From Venturia oleaginea (taxonomy: Eukaryota > Ascomycota > Dothideomycetes > Venturiales > Venturiaceae): a stretch of 64,000 bases of DNA. Positions 20,436 to 30,290 of the stretch are shown here, one piece after another (the stretch's first letter is position 1; every line of letters starts with the position of its first letter). The notes below the pieces were generated by a model. It was not told where the DNA came from. It saw only the letters and a list, made by a program, of their open reading frames with translations, and did not search any database. The DNA is taken from the NCBI GenBank assembly GCA_013176395.1, contig JABMLP010000014.1:62001-126000 (forward strand), in the 5' to 3' direction. A program made the position numbers and the translations under genes.

Positions 20436-23400
20436 AGTTATGTCCGTCACCATCACAACCTCGAATTGCACGGCAAAGCAAACGACATCTTCCTCACGCG
20501 CAACGGCGCCACGGTACTGTGGGCACGGCACGCGGACGGCGTTGTACAAATCCAAACTAAAACGAAACCCACAGCGCACGTTGCCTCGACCGAATCCCAC
20601 GCGCCAACTAACCGAGACCTGACGCGCAAATCGTCACTACACAAAACCGAGACCGCACCTGCTGCAACCGTCAGTGCACCATCTTGGCCAACACTGGCGC
20701 AGAAGACTGCATGCTTCTCATCGTATACGGAGTTTCATCACTCAGTCGGTCATCTTCACGTCCCAAACCCTGCAAGGATATACAATGATGGGCACCTGGT
20801 ACCGGCGAAACCTCATGACTTCCACTGCGACATGTGCTCCCTCAGCAAGTCCAAGCGACAGCGGCCTGCGCCATCCCCACCAGTACTGGCGCGCACCATC
20901 AAGCCGCTCGAAGTCATACACTCAGACTTGTCAGGGAAGTTTCCTCGCCCAAGCCTTGGAGGCGCACGTTACTTCATATCCTTCATCTGCCAAGCAACTC
21001 GCTACTCCTGGATCAAGCTTCTTAAGCTGAAGTCTGATGGCCCCCAGGCGATCCGCGAATTCATCGCCTTCGCAAATACTCAATACAACGCTCAGATGAG
21101 TACTGCGAACATCCACATACACAGCTCTACGGTAAAACGCTTCAAGTCTGACAACGGCGGCGAATACCGCGCCGCTGCCCAGGACCTTCGGCGCATGGGC
21201 ATACAACATGACATGGTCCCACCTTACCATCATGAGCTCAATGGCGTCGCAGAACGGTGGAATCAGTCCATCATTCAGATCGCTCGATCAATGATCCCTA
21301 CTGACAGTCAGCTGTTCCTTTGGGGTGAGGCTGTGCAGACAGCCAATTTCCTCAAGAACATATCCCCTCACGCTGCTGACAAACTGGGTCGTACGCCGCA
21401 TGAATTACTCATTGGCGCGAAACCATCCATCAAGCATCTGCACCCATTCGGCTCCAAAATCTTCGCTCACATACCTGTAGAAGCTCGCAAGCCTGGCTCC
21501 AAGCTCTTGCATAGAGCGGAGGAAGGCATCTTCGTTGGGTATGGGCGCAACACCAAAACTGCGAGGGTCTACATCCCATCGCGTCATGTCATCATGGAAA
21601 CTCGCAACCTGCGCTTTGAGCCTTTCTCAAGGTCTCAGACTGCGCCGTATTTCCAACCTGTGGCGGAGAATGAGATACCAGCTGCTGAACCAGTCTCTAC
21701 ATCTCCAAGACGGCCTCAAAACAAAGATCGTCGGCCGTCGGGGGACACTTTTGCCACACCTCCTACATCACCAACGTGGTCCACGACGACAGCGTACACC
21801 CCATCCCGGCTTGAAGCTGGGGTACCTTTGGACCACTCGTACGATCAGCCTGCGCCAACGCCTGTGCAGCCCAGCGCAGAAAATGGACAACACACGCGCT
21901 CCGCTCCACCCACCTCTGCACCCGGCGCTGGAGCAAGAGGAACTCGAAGGGAGACGCGACCGTCACAGGACCTGTCTGATCCAGTCGAGCTCCGACGCTC
22001 CAAACGAGTTGCTAAACCTTCACGCAAAGCCGCAGACAACGCTGAAGCGTCATTGGCTTTGGAAGACATGCTTGCGCCAGATGATGAGAACATGGCGCAC
22101 GCTGTGGCTTGCGTCACCAAGGCAGACATCGACCACGAGATACCTCGCACGTTCAATGAAGCTGTCAACGCCACTAACTCCCCTTTGTGGGTTACACCGA
22201 TCAACAAAGAAATCCAAGCACATCGTGACAATGGCACATGGGTGATGGAACACAATCCTCCGCCAAACCTCAAGCTCGTTGGCACACGCTGGGTCTTTGA
22301 CATCAAGCGCGACGAGCATGGAAAGGTCGTCAAGCGCAAAGCCCGCCTGGTGGCACAAGGCTTCTCACAACGTCCTGGGGTGGATTTTGACGACACATAT
22401 TCCCCAGTGGTGCGCTACGACAGTCTGCGTCTCATCATCGCTATCGCTTCGTGGCGACAATGGATCATGCACCAAGTGGACTTTGACGCCGCCTACCTCA
22501 ATGGACGACTGCAACACGCCATATACGCCAAAGTCCCGCCAGGAGTACCCTCTGACGGCGCAACAGTGATCCGTATTGTTCGCGCTTTGTATGGGCTCAA
22601 GCAATCAGGCCGCGAATGGTATGCTCTACTGTCTCAATGGCTTGTTGGTCAGGGCTTCACACAGGCCAGCTTTGATCCATGCGTCTTCATCTCAGATGAT
22701 CTCATTCTTGGAATCTACGTAGATGACGTCCTGATGGCCGGCACGCCCAAGGCAATCAGCGCCATGCTCGATGCCACCCGCGCAAGGTTCAAATTCAGAG
22801 ACATGGGTCGACCACGTCTGCTCCTCGGTCTTGAAATTGACCATCACGCGGACCACGTCAAGCTGCACCAACGTACTTACATCGCAGCGATATTGCGGCG
22901 CTACGGCATGGATGATTGTAATGGGCGCCACACACCGCTTGACCCTAACTCGTTCCCACCAAGGTCAACCGACTCAGTGGACCTTGATCGCCAGAAACTG
23001 TATCAATCCATCATCGGCTCGATCAACTTCCTTGCCATCGTCAGTCGCCCAGACCTGTCCTACACGGTCAGCATGCTGGGTTCATACAACTCCAACCCAT
23101 CAGACCTGCATCTGAAGATGGCTTACCAGACTCTACGTTACATTCAAGCCACCCGAGCTGTTGAACTTGACGTACGATCTCCTGCGCCGTCTGATCGCTC
23201 TGCAGCGCGGACCGCGTCCATTCCTACGCTCGTCATGTTCTCAGATGCGTCTTTCGGGTCTGACCCAGACAACTCCAAGTCCTTCTCTGGTTACCTCATG
23301 AAGGTCGGTGGATCGACAGTCTCATGGTCTTCAAAGCGTCAGTCATGCGTGGCAAGGAGCACTTGTGAAGCCGAGTACATGGCATCATCCCACGCCGCCA

Positions 23401-23702
23401 GCCACCTCGTGTGGTCGCGCCAGGCCATCAAGGAGCTTATGGGTCACGCCAAGTACCCCAACTGTTGGCTCATGGTTGACAACGAGCCCGCCCTGTCGCT
23501 CATCAAGGACCACAGGATCAGCAATCGTTCTAAACATATCAACGTTCACTACCACTTCGTCCGGGAGCGATTCGTCCTGGGTGACTACGCCATCGAGCAT
23601 GTCTGCTCCGCTGACAACCTCGCCGACATTGGTACTAAATCACTACCACGACCCCTCCTGGATAACCTCCGAGGCCGTATTTGTGCAACTACTGCGCCAT
23701 GA
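20436..23702 (+). CDS. copia integrase, reverse transcriptase and RNase H part
   Basis: Same frame as the Gag-protease part, downstream of its TAG; the first internal ATG is at 20466. The GAG-pre-integrase HHCC zinc motif includes HSVGHLHV and HCDMCSLSKSK. The integrase core has the acidic residues HSDLSGKF, SDNGGEY and the NGVAERWNQ glutamate region. The reverse transcriptase begins near WVFDIKRDEHG, with the metal-binding YVDDVLMAG and LYGLKQSGREWY. RNase H is marked by MFSDASFGSD, CEAEYMASS and VDNEPAL. The domain order is diagnostic for copia. The whole stretch is free of further stops, so apart from the amber codon the element looks intact. Confidence 0.93.
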   Translation, partial: SYVRHHHNLELHGKANDIFLTRNGATVLWARHADGVVQIQTKTKPTAHVASTESHAPTNRDLTRKSSLHKTETAPAATVSAPSWPTLAQKTACFSSYTEFHHSVGHLHVPNPARIYNDGHLVPAKPHDFHCDMCSLSKSKRQRPAPSPPVLARTIKPLEVIHSDLSGKFPRPSLGGARYFISFICQATRYSWIKLLKLKSDGPQAIREFIAFANTQYNAQMSTANIHIHSSTVKRFKSDNGGEYRAAAQDLRRMGIQHDMVPPYHHELNGVAERWNQSIIQIARSMIPTDSQLFLWGEAVQTANFLKNISPHAADKLGRTPHELLIGAKPSIKHLHPFGSKIFAHIPVEARKPGSKLLHRAEEGIFVGYGRNTKTARVYIPSRHVIMETRNLRFEPFSRSQTAPYFQPVAENEIPAAEPVSTSPRRPQNKDRRPSGDTFATPPTSPTWSTTTAYTPSRLEAGVPLDHSYDQPAPTPVQPSAENGQHTRSAPPTSAPGAGARGTRRETRPSQDLSDPVELRRSKRVAKPSRKAADNAEASLALEDMLAPDDENMAHAVACVTKADIDHEIPRTFNEAVNATNSPLWVTPINKEIQAHRDNGTWVMEHNPPPNLKLVGTRWVFDIKRDEHGKVVKRKARLVAQGFSQRPGVDFDDTYSPVVRYDSLRLIIAIASWRQWIMHQVDFDAAYLNGRLQHAIYAKVPPGVPSDGATVIRIVRALYGLKQSGREWYALLSQWLVGQGFTQASFDPCVFISDDLILGIYVDDVLMAGTPKAISAMLDATRARFKFRDMGRPRLLLGLEIDHHADHVKLHQRTYIAAILRRYGMDDCNGRHTPLDPNSFPPRSTDSVDLDRQKLYQSIIGSINFLAIVSRPDLSYTVSMLGSYNSNPSDLHLKMAYQTLRYIQATRAVELDVRSPAPSDRSAARTASIPTLVMFSDASFGSDPDNSKSFSGYLMKVGGSTVSWSSKRQSCVARSTCEAEYMASSHAASHLVWSRQAIKELMGHAKYPNCWLMVDNEPALSLIKDHRISNRSKHINVHYHFVRERFVLGDYAIEHVCSADNLADIGTKSLPRPLLDNLRGRICATTAP

Positions 23703-23751
23703 ATGGGGGGACTGGCACTGATGGGAGGAACATCGTTCGAATTCGGGGGAC

Positions 23752-23920
23752 TGTTGGAAGGAGTATCCTCATGCTATTGCCTCCACCTGCGCCAGCGTGG
23801 CTACTCTCTGTCACTGGAGTTTGTTTACTGCCCAATTGGGCTTAGTGTATTACTATATAGCTGAGATCCTCCGGATCTCACCCTCAATACACTTTGTTAC
23901 TCAACTTTCATACTTCAACA
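23752..23920 (+). repeat. 3' LTR of copia element
   Basis: 169 bp, identical to the 5' LTR except for one extra T. It is preceded by cgggggac as a short polypurine tract. Confidence 0.93.
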
Positions 23921-25783
23921 GCTGTACGGCGTGAATCCATCATACGCTGGTTATATGACGATGGCTCATTGCCCTGAGTAGAGTTTGAAGCCGTACTCGA
24001 GGGCAAATTTGAAGCGGAGTTCAAAGCTGTTACCGCCGTAATATCAGCCTCGTACGCAGCCTCCTTTTCTGCCCGCTTTGCCAGAATTTCGTTGAACTCG
24101 GTATCCTTGGCGGCCGTAGTCTCTTCGTCAGTCTCTTCAAATACGGCTTCATCCGACTCTGACGATGATGAGGACTCTGACGAGATCAAAACAGTGACGT
24201 CTACTCTCTGGCGGCGCTTTGCAGTGGTTTTGGACGGTAGTTTTTGAGTTCGAGTAGATCTATCGGCGGAAGTAGAACCCTGGCGTTTGGCATCCCTTCG
24301 AATTCGAGTTTTAACGTTATCCTTGCGATATCTGTTGTGACGAGGCCGTCCAGGCTTGCGGCTAGCTTCATTTGGATGTTCTTTTATCAGGAATGAGATT
24401 TTTTGAGTAGAAATGGGCGAAGAGAGACTTCGTATTTATCTCGCCAAGTCTGGCGCTCATATATAGACGAAAGGCCATTGTTGTAGACGAGAGATATATC
24501 GTACTTATGGTGTAGCATCGCTACAAAGGCGTGAGCGCATGGTAACCGTAAACCTTGCCACTCTAGGCATGAACAGTGTTGGTCATAGACGTCTACAACC
24601 CATCCTACAGCGCCGGGTGATTCATGAAACCTTACGATCGCCACTCGCTCATTGGATGGGTAACAGAGCATCCGGCGGCCGATATTGAGCCTATCAGTTT
24701 GGTGTTGGGTGCCGAATTTTGTGAATCTTTGCCCATAGAACTCCTCCTTACCGTTATTGAACGACTTGCGCTCATAATAGGTATACATGTACTTGGTCCA
24801 GAGAGCCTCAATCATATGTAGAGGGTTGAGCTTTCTTTCTTCACGAAATCGGCTGTTCATAGACTCTCCAATATTGGAAGTTGTATGACCATAGCGAGGA
24901 TATTCGACCAAAGGCGAATAGGCAGAACAATACCGACCTTTGTCGCCAATGCCGTCGATTTAGGTAACTGCCGCAGGGTTGAGAGCACGAAATTTGATCA
25001 ATGAATTGAGTGTGTTCACTGACAGAAGAAGCCTGCATCGCCTGGGGAAAGAGAGCCTCAATAGGCTTACCTATGAGATCGAGCGAAATACAGAGTTGTT
25101 GAGTTGAATGGACATAGAGTTGCATGTTCTCGCCATAAGGGCAGTTCAATCAGGTTATGTAGGCCATTCTACAGTGCAAATAACAAAGAATGACTGTTTG
25201 CATCTGGAATGCAGCAATCCGGTGTCTTAACAATCCACATCACATGTCTGATACATGATCTACATTCTTACATTACCAAAACTACCTGACACGTTCTCTG
25301 CAAGATGCTTGTACAATAGCAGTGAAAAGCATACGGTTCTGGGAAGAATTTGTTGATCGCAGGGTCAAGGCCTTTGCCTCTATCAGAGATAATAGCAAAG
25401 CGAATGTCATCTTTAGCTTCTTGAGCTTCAATTGTGGTTTATGGCTTTAAAAGATGCGACTGAAGAAGCTCAAAGAACCAACACCACCACTCCTTTGACT
25501 CTGTTGGAACAAGGGCCCAACTAAGGATAAGCACGTTCTCATTATAGTGTCAATAGATGAGGCAATGAGCAAGAGCCAAGATGCCACCAAAGGTAGATGA
25601 GCAATGCTCACCGTCAAGGACGAGAAATTTGCGACCGAAATGCCAAGTAAGAACCGAGGCCGTTGGTAATACCGACGCTAGTAACAGCGACGACGACTTA
25701 GTAGTGCTGGCTGAAGGTTGAGTTGATGTTGTCATAAAAGGTGTACTTAGTTGACCAATCAGAGAGATGTATGCATACGGCAA
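23921..25783 (-). pseudogene. MULE (Mutator-like) transposase, mutated and 3'-truncated at the copia LTR
   Basis: Transposase remnant read in pieces on the minus strand. LVLDGEHCSSTFGG near 25600 holds the first catalytic Asp, then KEWWCWFFELLQSH, IISDRGKGLDPAIN (second Asp) and FHCYCTSILQRTCQ. The SWIM zinc finger CSCLEWQGLRLPCAHAF lies near 24550 within the open frame 24911-24387. A basic tail (KPGRPRHNRYRKD) and a Ser/Asp/Glu-rich C-terminus reach the LTR border at 23921. It is broken by frameshifts and stops, including a TAA at 25441-25439 in KP-stop-TTIEAQ, where CAA would be expected. The N-terminal domain is not recognisable upstream. Confidence 0.8.
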
Positions 25784-25876
25784 ATTATTATTCCGAGATG
25801 TATGTGATTGTCATATCAAAGGCGATGTATGCAGGTGTAATTTGATGTATGCGAATGTCATAATTTGCGATGTATG
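25766..25876. repeat. Cluster of five GATGTATG octamers
   Basis: GATGTATG occurs at 25766, 25797, 25824, 25844 and 25869, all on the plus strand, within 111 bp just upstream (minus strand sense) of the MULE remnant. It could be sub-terminal transposase-binding repeats or a degenerate satellite. Confidence 0.6.
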
Positions 25877-26215
25877 TGGGCTGACAGTACTCATCCGATT
25901 TATAAATCCAACGACTGAAATCCACTGACAGCTGTGCAGTACTATGGATGTTAAGCCTGCTATATTCACTCATCCGCGCCACTGTCACAGATGGACCATT
26001 ATCTGCAACCCAGGTTCGATAGCGACCTATCCATGGCTAACTCGGGATCCACATTAATAAGTTTCTGGCAATCCTCAAAGTTGAGTCTGGCAGAAAAATC
26101 ATTGAAGTGGTATCGATCTCGAGCTGGGTGTACTGAACAGGTAATGGGATATCGTCGCGAGAGGCAGACAATAGATAGCCAAAATGTAATGGGACTTTCT
26201 CCTCGGCACAAGATA
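25877..26215. other. Intergenic, nothing recognised
   Basis: Between the MULE remnant and the first PAH pseudogene. No supported gene. Confidence 0.4.
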
Positions 26216-26939
26216 TTAACAAGCAAGCCACTCCCCGCCTATTTGTGCATCAGAATACATCTCTTCCTCCACAACAACCCAATCCGTCTCTCCGCCCTCC
26301 GCCTCACGACGCCCTTCCATAGCCGTTCCTTCCCGACCGTCATCAACAACAGCGGCAACATCGGCGTTAGCAGTATGAGCGGCGTTATGGATCCCCCGTA
26401 CCAACCGTTGAGATTCCTACGCAAAAACCGAGATCTGATTCATAACACGAATAAGTTCTGCGAGATCCGATGTCGAAATCCATGTCGGTGTAGTCTGGTG
26501 TCGTTCCCATGGTCGTCCCTTCACACTCATCAGCTCACCAAAGACCTCCCTTCGACCGCGCTCCTCTACTCCCATAATCTCACTCACCTCACCACCCTCA
26601 GCAAAACAGAGCTCCCGAAACGCACATAGGAATCCCGAAAGCCCAGCGACGAGTTCCAACGGCGCACCGTGGAATCGAAATAGAAGTAATACCCGTTCCC
26701 GAGTTTGAATAAGCGAGTTTTTCTCGAGCTCGTAATCTTGTAGTAGCTGTTTGAGTAATTCGCAGGTTTTGGGCTGGTGTTGTGATACGTAGTAATCCTA
26801 TACTCTTCCTTAGCAATTTGTTTTTAGGAAGCTGTGATGTTGGATATAGGTGGGCATTTACCTTTACTTTTTGGAGGTATACGTGGCATTATTCGTAGAT
26901 ATTGGGTTTGGTGCGGGGAGTACTATTTTGAGTCGCCAT
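26216..26939 (-). pseudogene. Small PAH-domain protein with two nonsense codons
   Basis: Two exons (26939-26862 and 26797-26216) around a 64-nt GTAAAT..TAG intron give a 219-codon reading. Residues about 21-85 (HVYLQKVKDYYVSQHQPKT, then LLKQLLQDYELEKN, ERVLLLF and LELVAGLSGFL) align by eye with the paired amphipathic helix fold of Sin3 (YxxKIKxRFxxQPxxYxxFLxIL...LFxxAPDLLxDFxxFL). A Glu/Asp-rich C-terminal part follows. TAA at 26891-26889 (codon 17) and TAG at 26419-26417 interrupt one continuous frame. The protein reading resumes in the same frame after each (IYE-stop-CHVYLQK; VFA-stop-ESQRLVRG), and both would be CAA/CAG (Gln) before a C-to-T change. PAH domains bind transcription factors; the role of this small protein is unknown. 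Confidence 0.6.
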
Positions 26940-27708
26940 TTTGAAGCGGGATAGGAGGGAGGTGAGATTGAGAAGGCTGTGTTGGATGGTGGGGTGAGGG
27001 ATATCCTTTTTCTTATCCATCGACAAGCGCGTGAAAAGACTAATTGGGATTTTAGCGGTTTGGAAACGTTATTCTTGCTCTTGCTTTTTTAGGTCTTGGA
27101 ATCATGTTTTTTAGGGATTGCTGTGTTCGATTATTAGCGACGTATGTATTGTATAGTCGCCTCCCCGACTTGGTAGCCCTTGAAGGTTAGTTTTCTCTAA
27201 AAGGGTTTATTCGATTGCCGGTTGTAATTGGTTGAGATGTAGCGAAGAATGTTTCTACGAAGCCAATTCTGAACGATTTAGTTTGGGACTCTCGTAGCGA
27301 CACGATCTGATTCACGCCCTTTACAATTGTCACACAAAAGTAATCCGCGTATATCTATCTATTACCCATGACTCGATACACATCCTGAAATCTAGCGTGG
27401 AAAGCTTTACAGTAGCAATCTTCATTGTTCTACGAGAAAAAAAGGTACCTAGGTAATTCAAAACTTACTCTGAGTAATCTCCATATTACCTTCATATTTG
27501 CGTATCCCATTCGGATTTCACAGGACCTAATTCCATCGGTAAGAATGGATTTGGCGCATTCAGGCAATTTGGTACTTACGGGTCTTCCTAATACTATCGC
27601 TAGTACAGAAATAAAGGGTATTTGAATAGTGGATTTTATGGTGAAAATATTGGTTCTTGGTGTAGTAATAAGAGGGTGTGGATGTGGAAGATGACGGAGA
27701 GACAAGAG
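26940..27708. other. Intergenic, nothing recognised
   Basis: AT-rich spacer between PAH pseudogenes, no supported gene. Confidence 0.4.
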
Positions 27709-28560
27709 CTAATTTATAGCAAGGAATCCTTCAAGATGGTGGGAAATCTTGAGGAAGAAGTGTTCGAGTTGGTGCGCCTTCAAGATCCATTTTAAGTCCT
27801 CGATAAAATCTGGCACAGTCCTGCACAAATAAGTGATATGATTGCACACTTCCTTGATCAGTAGTCCTTCTCGCTTGTTGTTCTAAACATCCTCTCGAAA
27901 CCGCCTGCAGATCTCTGGCTATTGAATGAAGCGAGCCTGTACCAAATTAGCAAGTAGTTGGAAAATCAGGATCGGGTCGACAAGAGCATTGCCCTTCACG
28001 TGATCGATGCATTTAGGGGACAAACCGGAAGAAACTGCCTGAGATCTTCGACGAGGTCCGGCGCAGTATTGAAAAGACAATTCACTTGAGCGTAGATCAT
28101 CGGTATCGAATTCTGTTCTCGATCCCAGGCCCGCAAAATCTCTAGAAACCGCTGGTAGATCTCTGGCTGCTGATGGAATCGTCCCTACGCCCACTTAGTA
28201 TATCGTTGATCAGATCGAAGGAAACATTACCTTGACTTTATGGACGTACGCCGTAGCGTCGCTGAGTTTAGCCTTATCATGGGAATCTCTGTGCACTGCA
28301 GGTTGATCCATCGTGTCGGCGAGTTGAATCTTCCCTAGGCGTGATTTGGGGCCCTGCGGCAAGCGGTTAGTCCTGCTGAAGCTGTGAGGGAAGGCTATAA
28401 GTAGTAAGGCAAACACTGCGGAGGCTGACTCACTGCGTTGAAAGGCTTTGTATGCGTTGAGTTCGTTTAGGCGATTAGCAATACCTGAAGAAGAGTATGT
28501 TGGCAACGTACTTGGCTTGATGGGTTGATTAGCTTCGACCGGAACACAATTGTAGAAAGT
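27709..28560 (-). pseudogene. Tandem PAH-domain gene remnant (two PAH units)
   Basis: Read from high to low coordinates. A polar leader (NQPIKPSTLPTYSSSGIANR) is followed by introns and then DATAYVHKVK, which joins across a 46-nt intron (28230-28185) to GRFHQQPEIYQRFLEILRAW. The unit continues with IPMIYAQVNCLFNTAPDLVE and DLRQFLP: a full PAH unit that follows the Sin3 PAH2 pattern closely. A second, more diverged unit follows another intron: ARFIQ-stop-PEICRRF, then LLIKEVCNHITYLCRTVPDF and IEDLKWIL, ending at a stop at 27711-27709. Stops at 27921-27919 (TAG at QQPEI) and 27885-27883 disable the second unit. The two units share nucleotide similarity (agatctctggct block), so the second looks like an exon duplication. 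The true start was not found. Confidence 0.6.
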
Positions 28561-28879
28561 GGATGTTTAGCTTTGAAAATTTCGTTGAGGGCTGAGAACC
28601 GTGGTCTGAAAAAGTTATTTACATGGATGGACAGCTTCTAGGACAAAAGACGTTTTCATTCCCGTGGTTATTGTTTGCTCACTCGCGCTCCAAAAGGCGA
28701 CTGACGTGGTCCAAAAAGCAGGTGGGAATAGCCTCACAAATCTTGTGAAAATCGTACCAGGCGAGTGGTTTGGAGCAAGTATTTAGGCTCTGAGACCTGG
28801 ATAGCTTGACCCGCTATATATTTCGCCGCTCATATCAGTGCCGTCATCAACTCCAAATTTAGTGTTTTCACAATCTTTC

Positions 28880-29165
28880 TCATTCCTCTTTGGTAGATTT
28901 TATCTCGCCTTGCCCGACAAGATCACTTCGACCCACGTCCGGTCGACTGACATCAACATCTGCATCAACAGTCGCAGCGAAACCAGGAAAGAGGTTCTGA
29001 ATTTCCAGAACGAGATCTGGTACAGCCTCTAAAAGGCTGGCAATCTCGATTTGAGTGTTTGGGATCGACATTTCACCGCGTGGTATGCCAAGGGAGACTA
29101 CAAAATTAGATACCAAAAAACGACAGTGAACAATGGGGGATTTGCTCTTATCATAGAACGTCTGA
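28880..29165 (-). pseudogene. Another PAH-domain remnant
   Basis: The minus frame reads EFQTFYDKSKSPIVHCRFLV, then TQIEIASLLEAVPDLVLEIQ and NLFPGF, followed by an Asp/Val-rich tail and a stop at 28880. The pattern (helix-1 EFQxFY, xxRFL, LLxxxPDLVxEIQNxxPGF) is that of a diverged PAH unit. Its 5' end overlaps the last codons of the ubiquitin-like pseudogene in another frame. No start codon is evident. Confidence 0.45.
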
Positions 29166-30290
29166 AACTCTTAAGTCCTTAGCAAACGCAAAGCATCGCG
29201 GATAAGCGACCGAGTCATGCATCTGTGCTTTCATTTTGAAGATGATACTCGTGGCGACTGTTTGGCCCGGCAAGAAGGCATCGGTGAACGGCAAATTGCG
29301 ATTGATATCTTTGCCAGTTGCGCTCTCTTGCAGAGCGTACTGTTTCCGACACACCTTATCCGAGCCAGACTTACCTTGGAACCGGATGTTTAGGACAGCT
29401 TGAAATACTTCCCATGTCGTTACAAACTTGAGATGTACGGGTGCCAGCCGCTCTATTGCATCTTCCAACATCAATGGCGCTTCCCCGAGCGGACGGTCCA
29501 CCCTATTGGCAAAAGCTAGCTGTAAAGTAAGGTTCTGCCGGTAGATTGCTATATTCCCAACGATAACCTGGCATATGAATTTCTTCGATTCAGAGCTCAA
29601 TCTTTGTATCTAGTAATCTAGTAAGCGTTGTGCCATATTGTTTCCTTCAGCTATCATGGTTTTGGTGTCATCCAGTCTAGTCGGAATCAGTTCTAGGGAC
29701 TTGGACTGCCGAGCAAATGACTCTTGAGTTGTACGTCCGTTGTTCGAGAGGTGGCGCGTTACGTCGCGGTTATTCAGGTCAAGTATTGTTCTGCACTGCT
29801 TAGTACTCATTCGAGGAGCAAGTATCAAGAAAACTGATCTTACATCTTAGCGGTTGCGAATAGCATGTTGATGGACTCCGTATAGCCTATGACCTGTGCC
29901 CGGAATCTAGCAATGCTTTCCTGCTCCTGCAAAGCCCGCCATTGGACTTTCCCCGTGATATCTTTGACCCAGTTCCCTGATCCGCCTACAACCAAGCATG
30001 AAGAGTATTTCTTGATTGTAGCAGAGAAAGCGTCGACCGTAGCTCGGCAGCTCGATATGGTATCGCTGGCGGTATTGTACAAGGCGCGGAGTTCAGGTGA
30101 AGTATTTTGGGCCCTAGACAGTTTCTCAACTTATAAGAGTGCTAGATCCAAGACATGAAGTTCCCTTATGATGGCTTGGTATTCTGTAGCGGAGCCTCTG
30201 CTGTCGTCCAAAGCCATAGCTAGCTCTTTGACCAGGAGGCTCACCGAGAGGATGTTTCAACAGATCCGAAGGTGATGGGTATCGTGCTGA
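29151..30290 (-). pseudogene. Fungal N-terminal / ubiquitin-like domain protein, RIP-type damage
   Basis: This matches a common family of uncharacterised fungal proteins: an N-terminal helical region (LLVKELAMALDDSRGSATEY, SCRATVDAFSATIKKYSSC, GKVQWRALQEQESIARFR) followed by a C-terminal ubiquitin-like region (LKFVTTWEVFQAVLNIRFQG, QYALQESATGKDINR, FLPGQTVATSIIF). The terminal zinc-ribbon start CPRC reads YPRC here. A 53-nt intron (29843-29791) is intact. Damage: a probable 1-bp deletion near 30258 (GGAGAC-like site now GAAAC), TAA at 30133-30131 (ALL-stop-VEKLSR), TAG at 29612-29610 (DY-stop-IQRLSS), and no ATG at the start. Both stops fit Gln codons after C-to-T changes. The domain is also found at the N-terminus of fungal NLR-like proteins, so an immune-like role is possible for the family but not shown. 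Confidence 0.6.

Larger units (their letters stand above)
18687..23920 (+). mobile_element. Ty1/copia LTR retrotransposon, nearly intact
   Basis: Two LTRs (18687-18854 and 23752-23920) beginning TGTTGG and ending TTCAACA flank gag-pol in the order Gag, protease, integrase, reverse transcriptase, RNase H (copia order). The LTRs differ only by one T in an ACTT/ACTTT run, implying recent insertion. A primer-binding site follows the 5' LTR directly and a G-rich tract (cgggggac) precedes the 3' LTR. The 5-bp flanks differ (gaact on the left, gctgt on the right), so there is no target-site duplication. One in-frame TAG interrupts the coding region at 20433-20435. Confidence 0.95.

Noticed and set aside
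24384..24911. The MULE SWIM-domain frame as an intact gene
   Set aside because: It lacks the catalytic part in the same frame and is flanked by frameshifted pieces of the same transposase, so it is annotated as part of a pseudogene.
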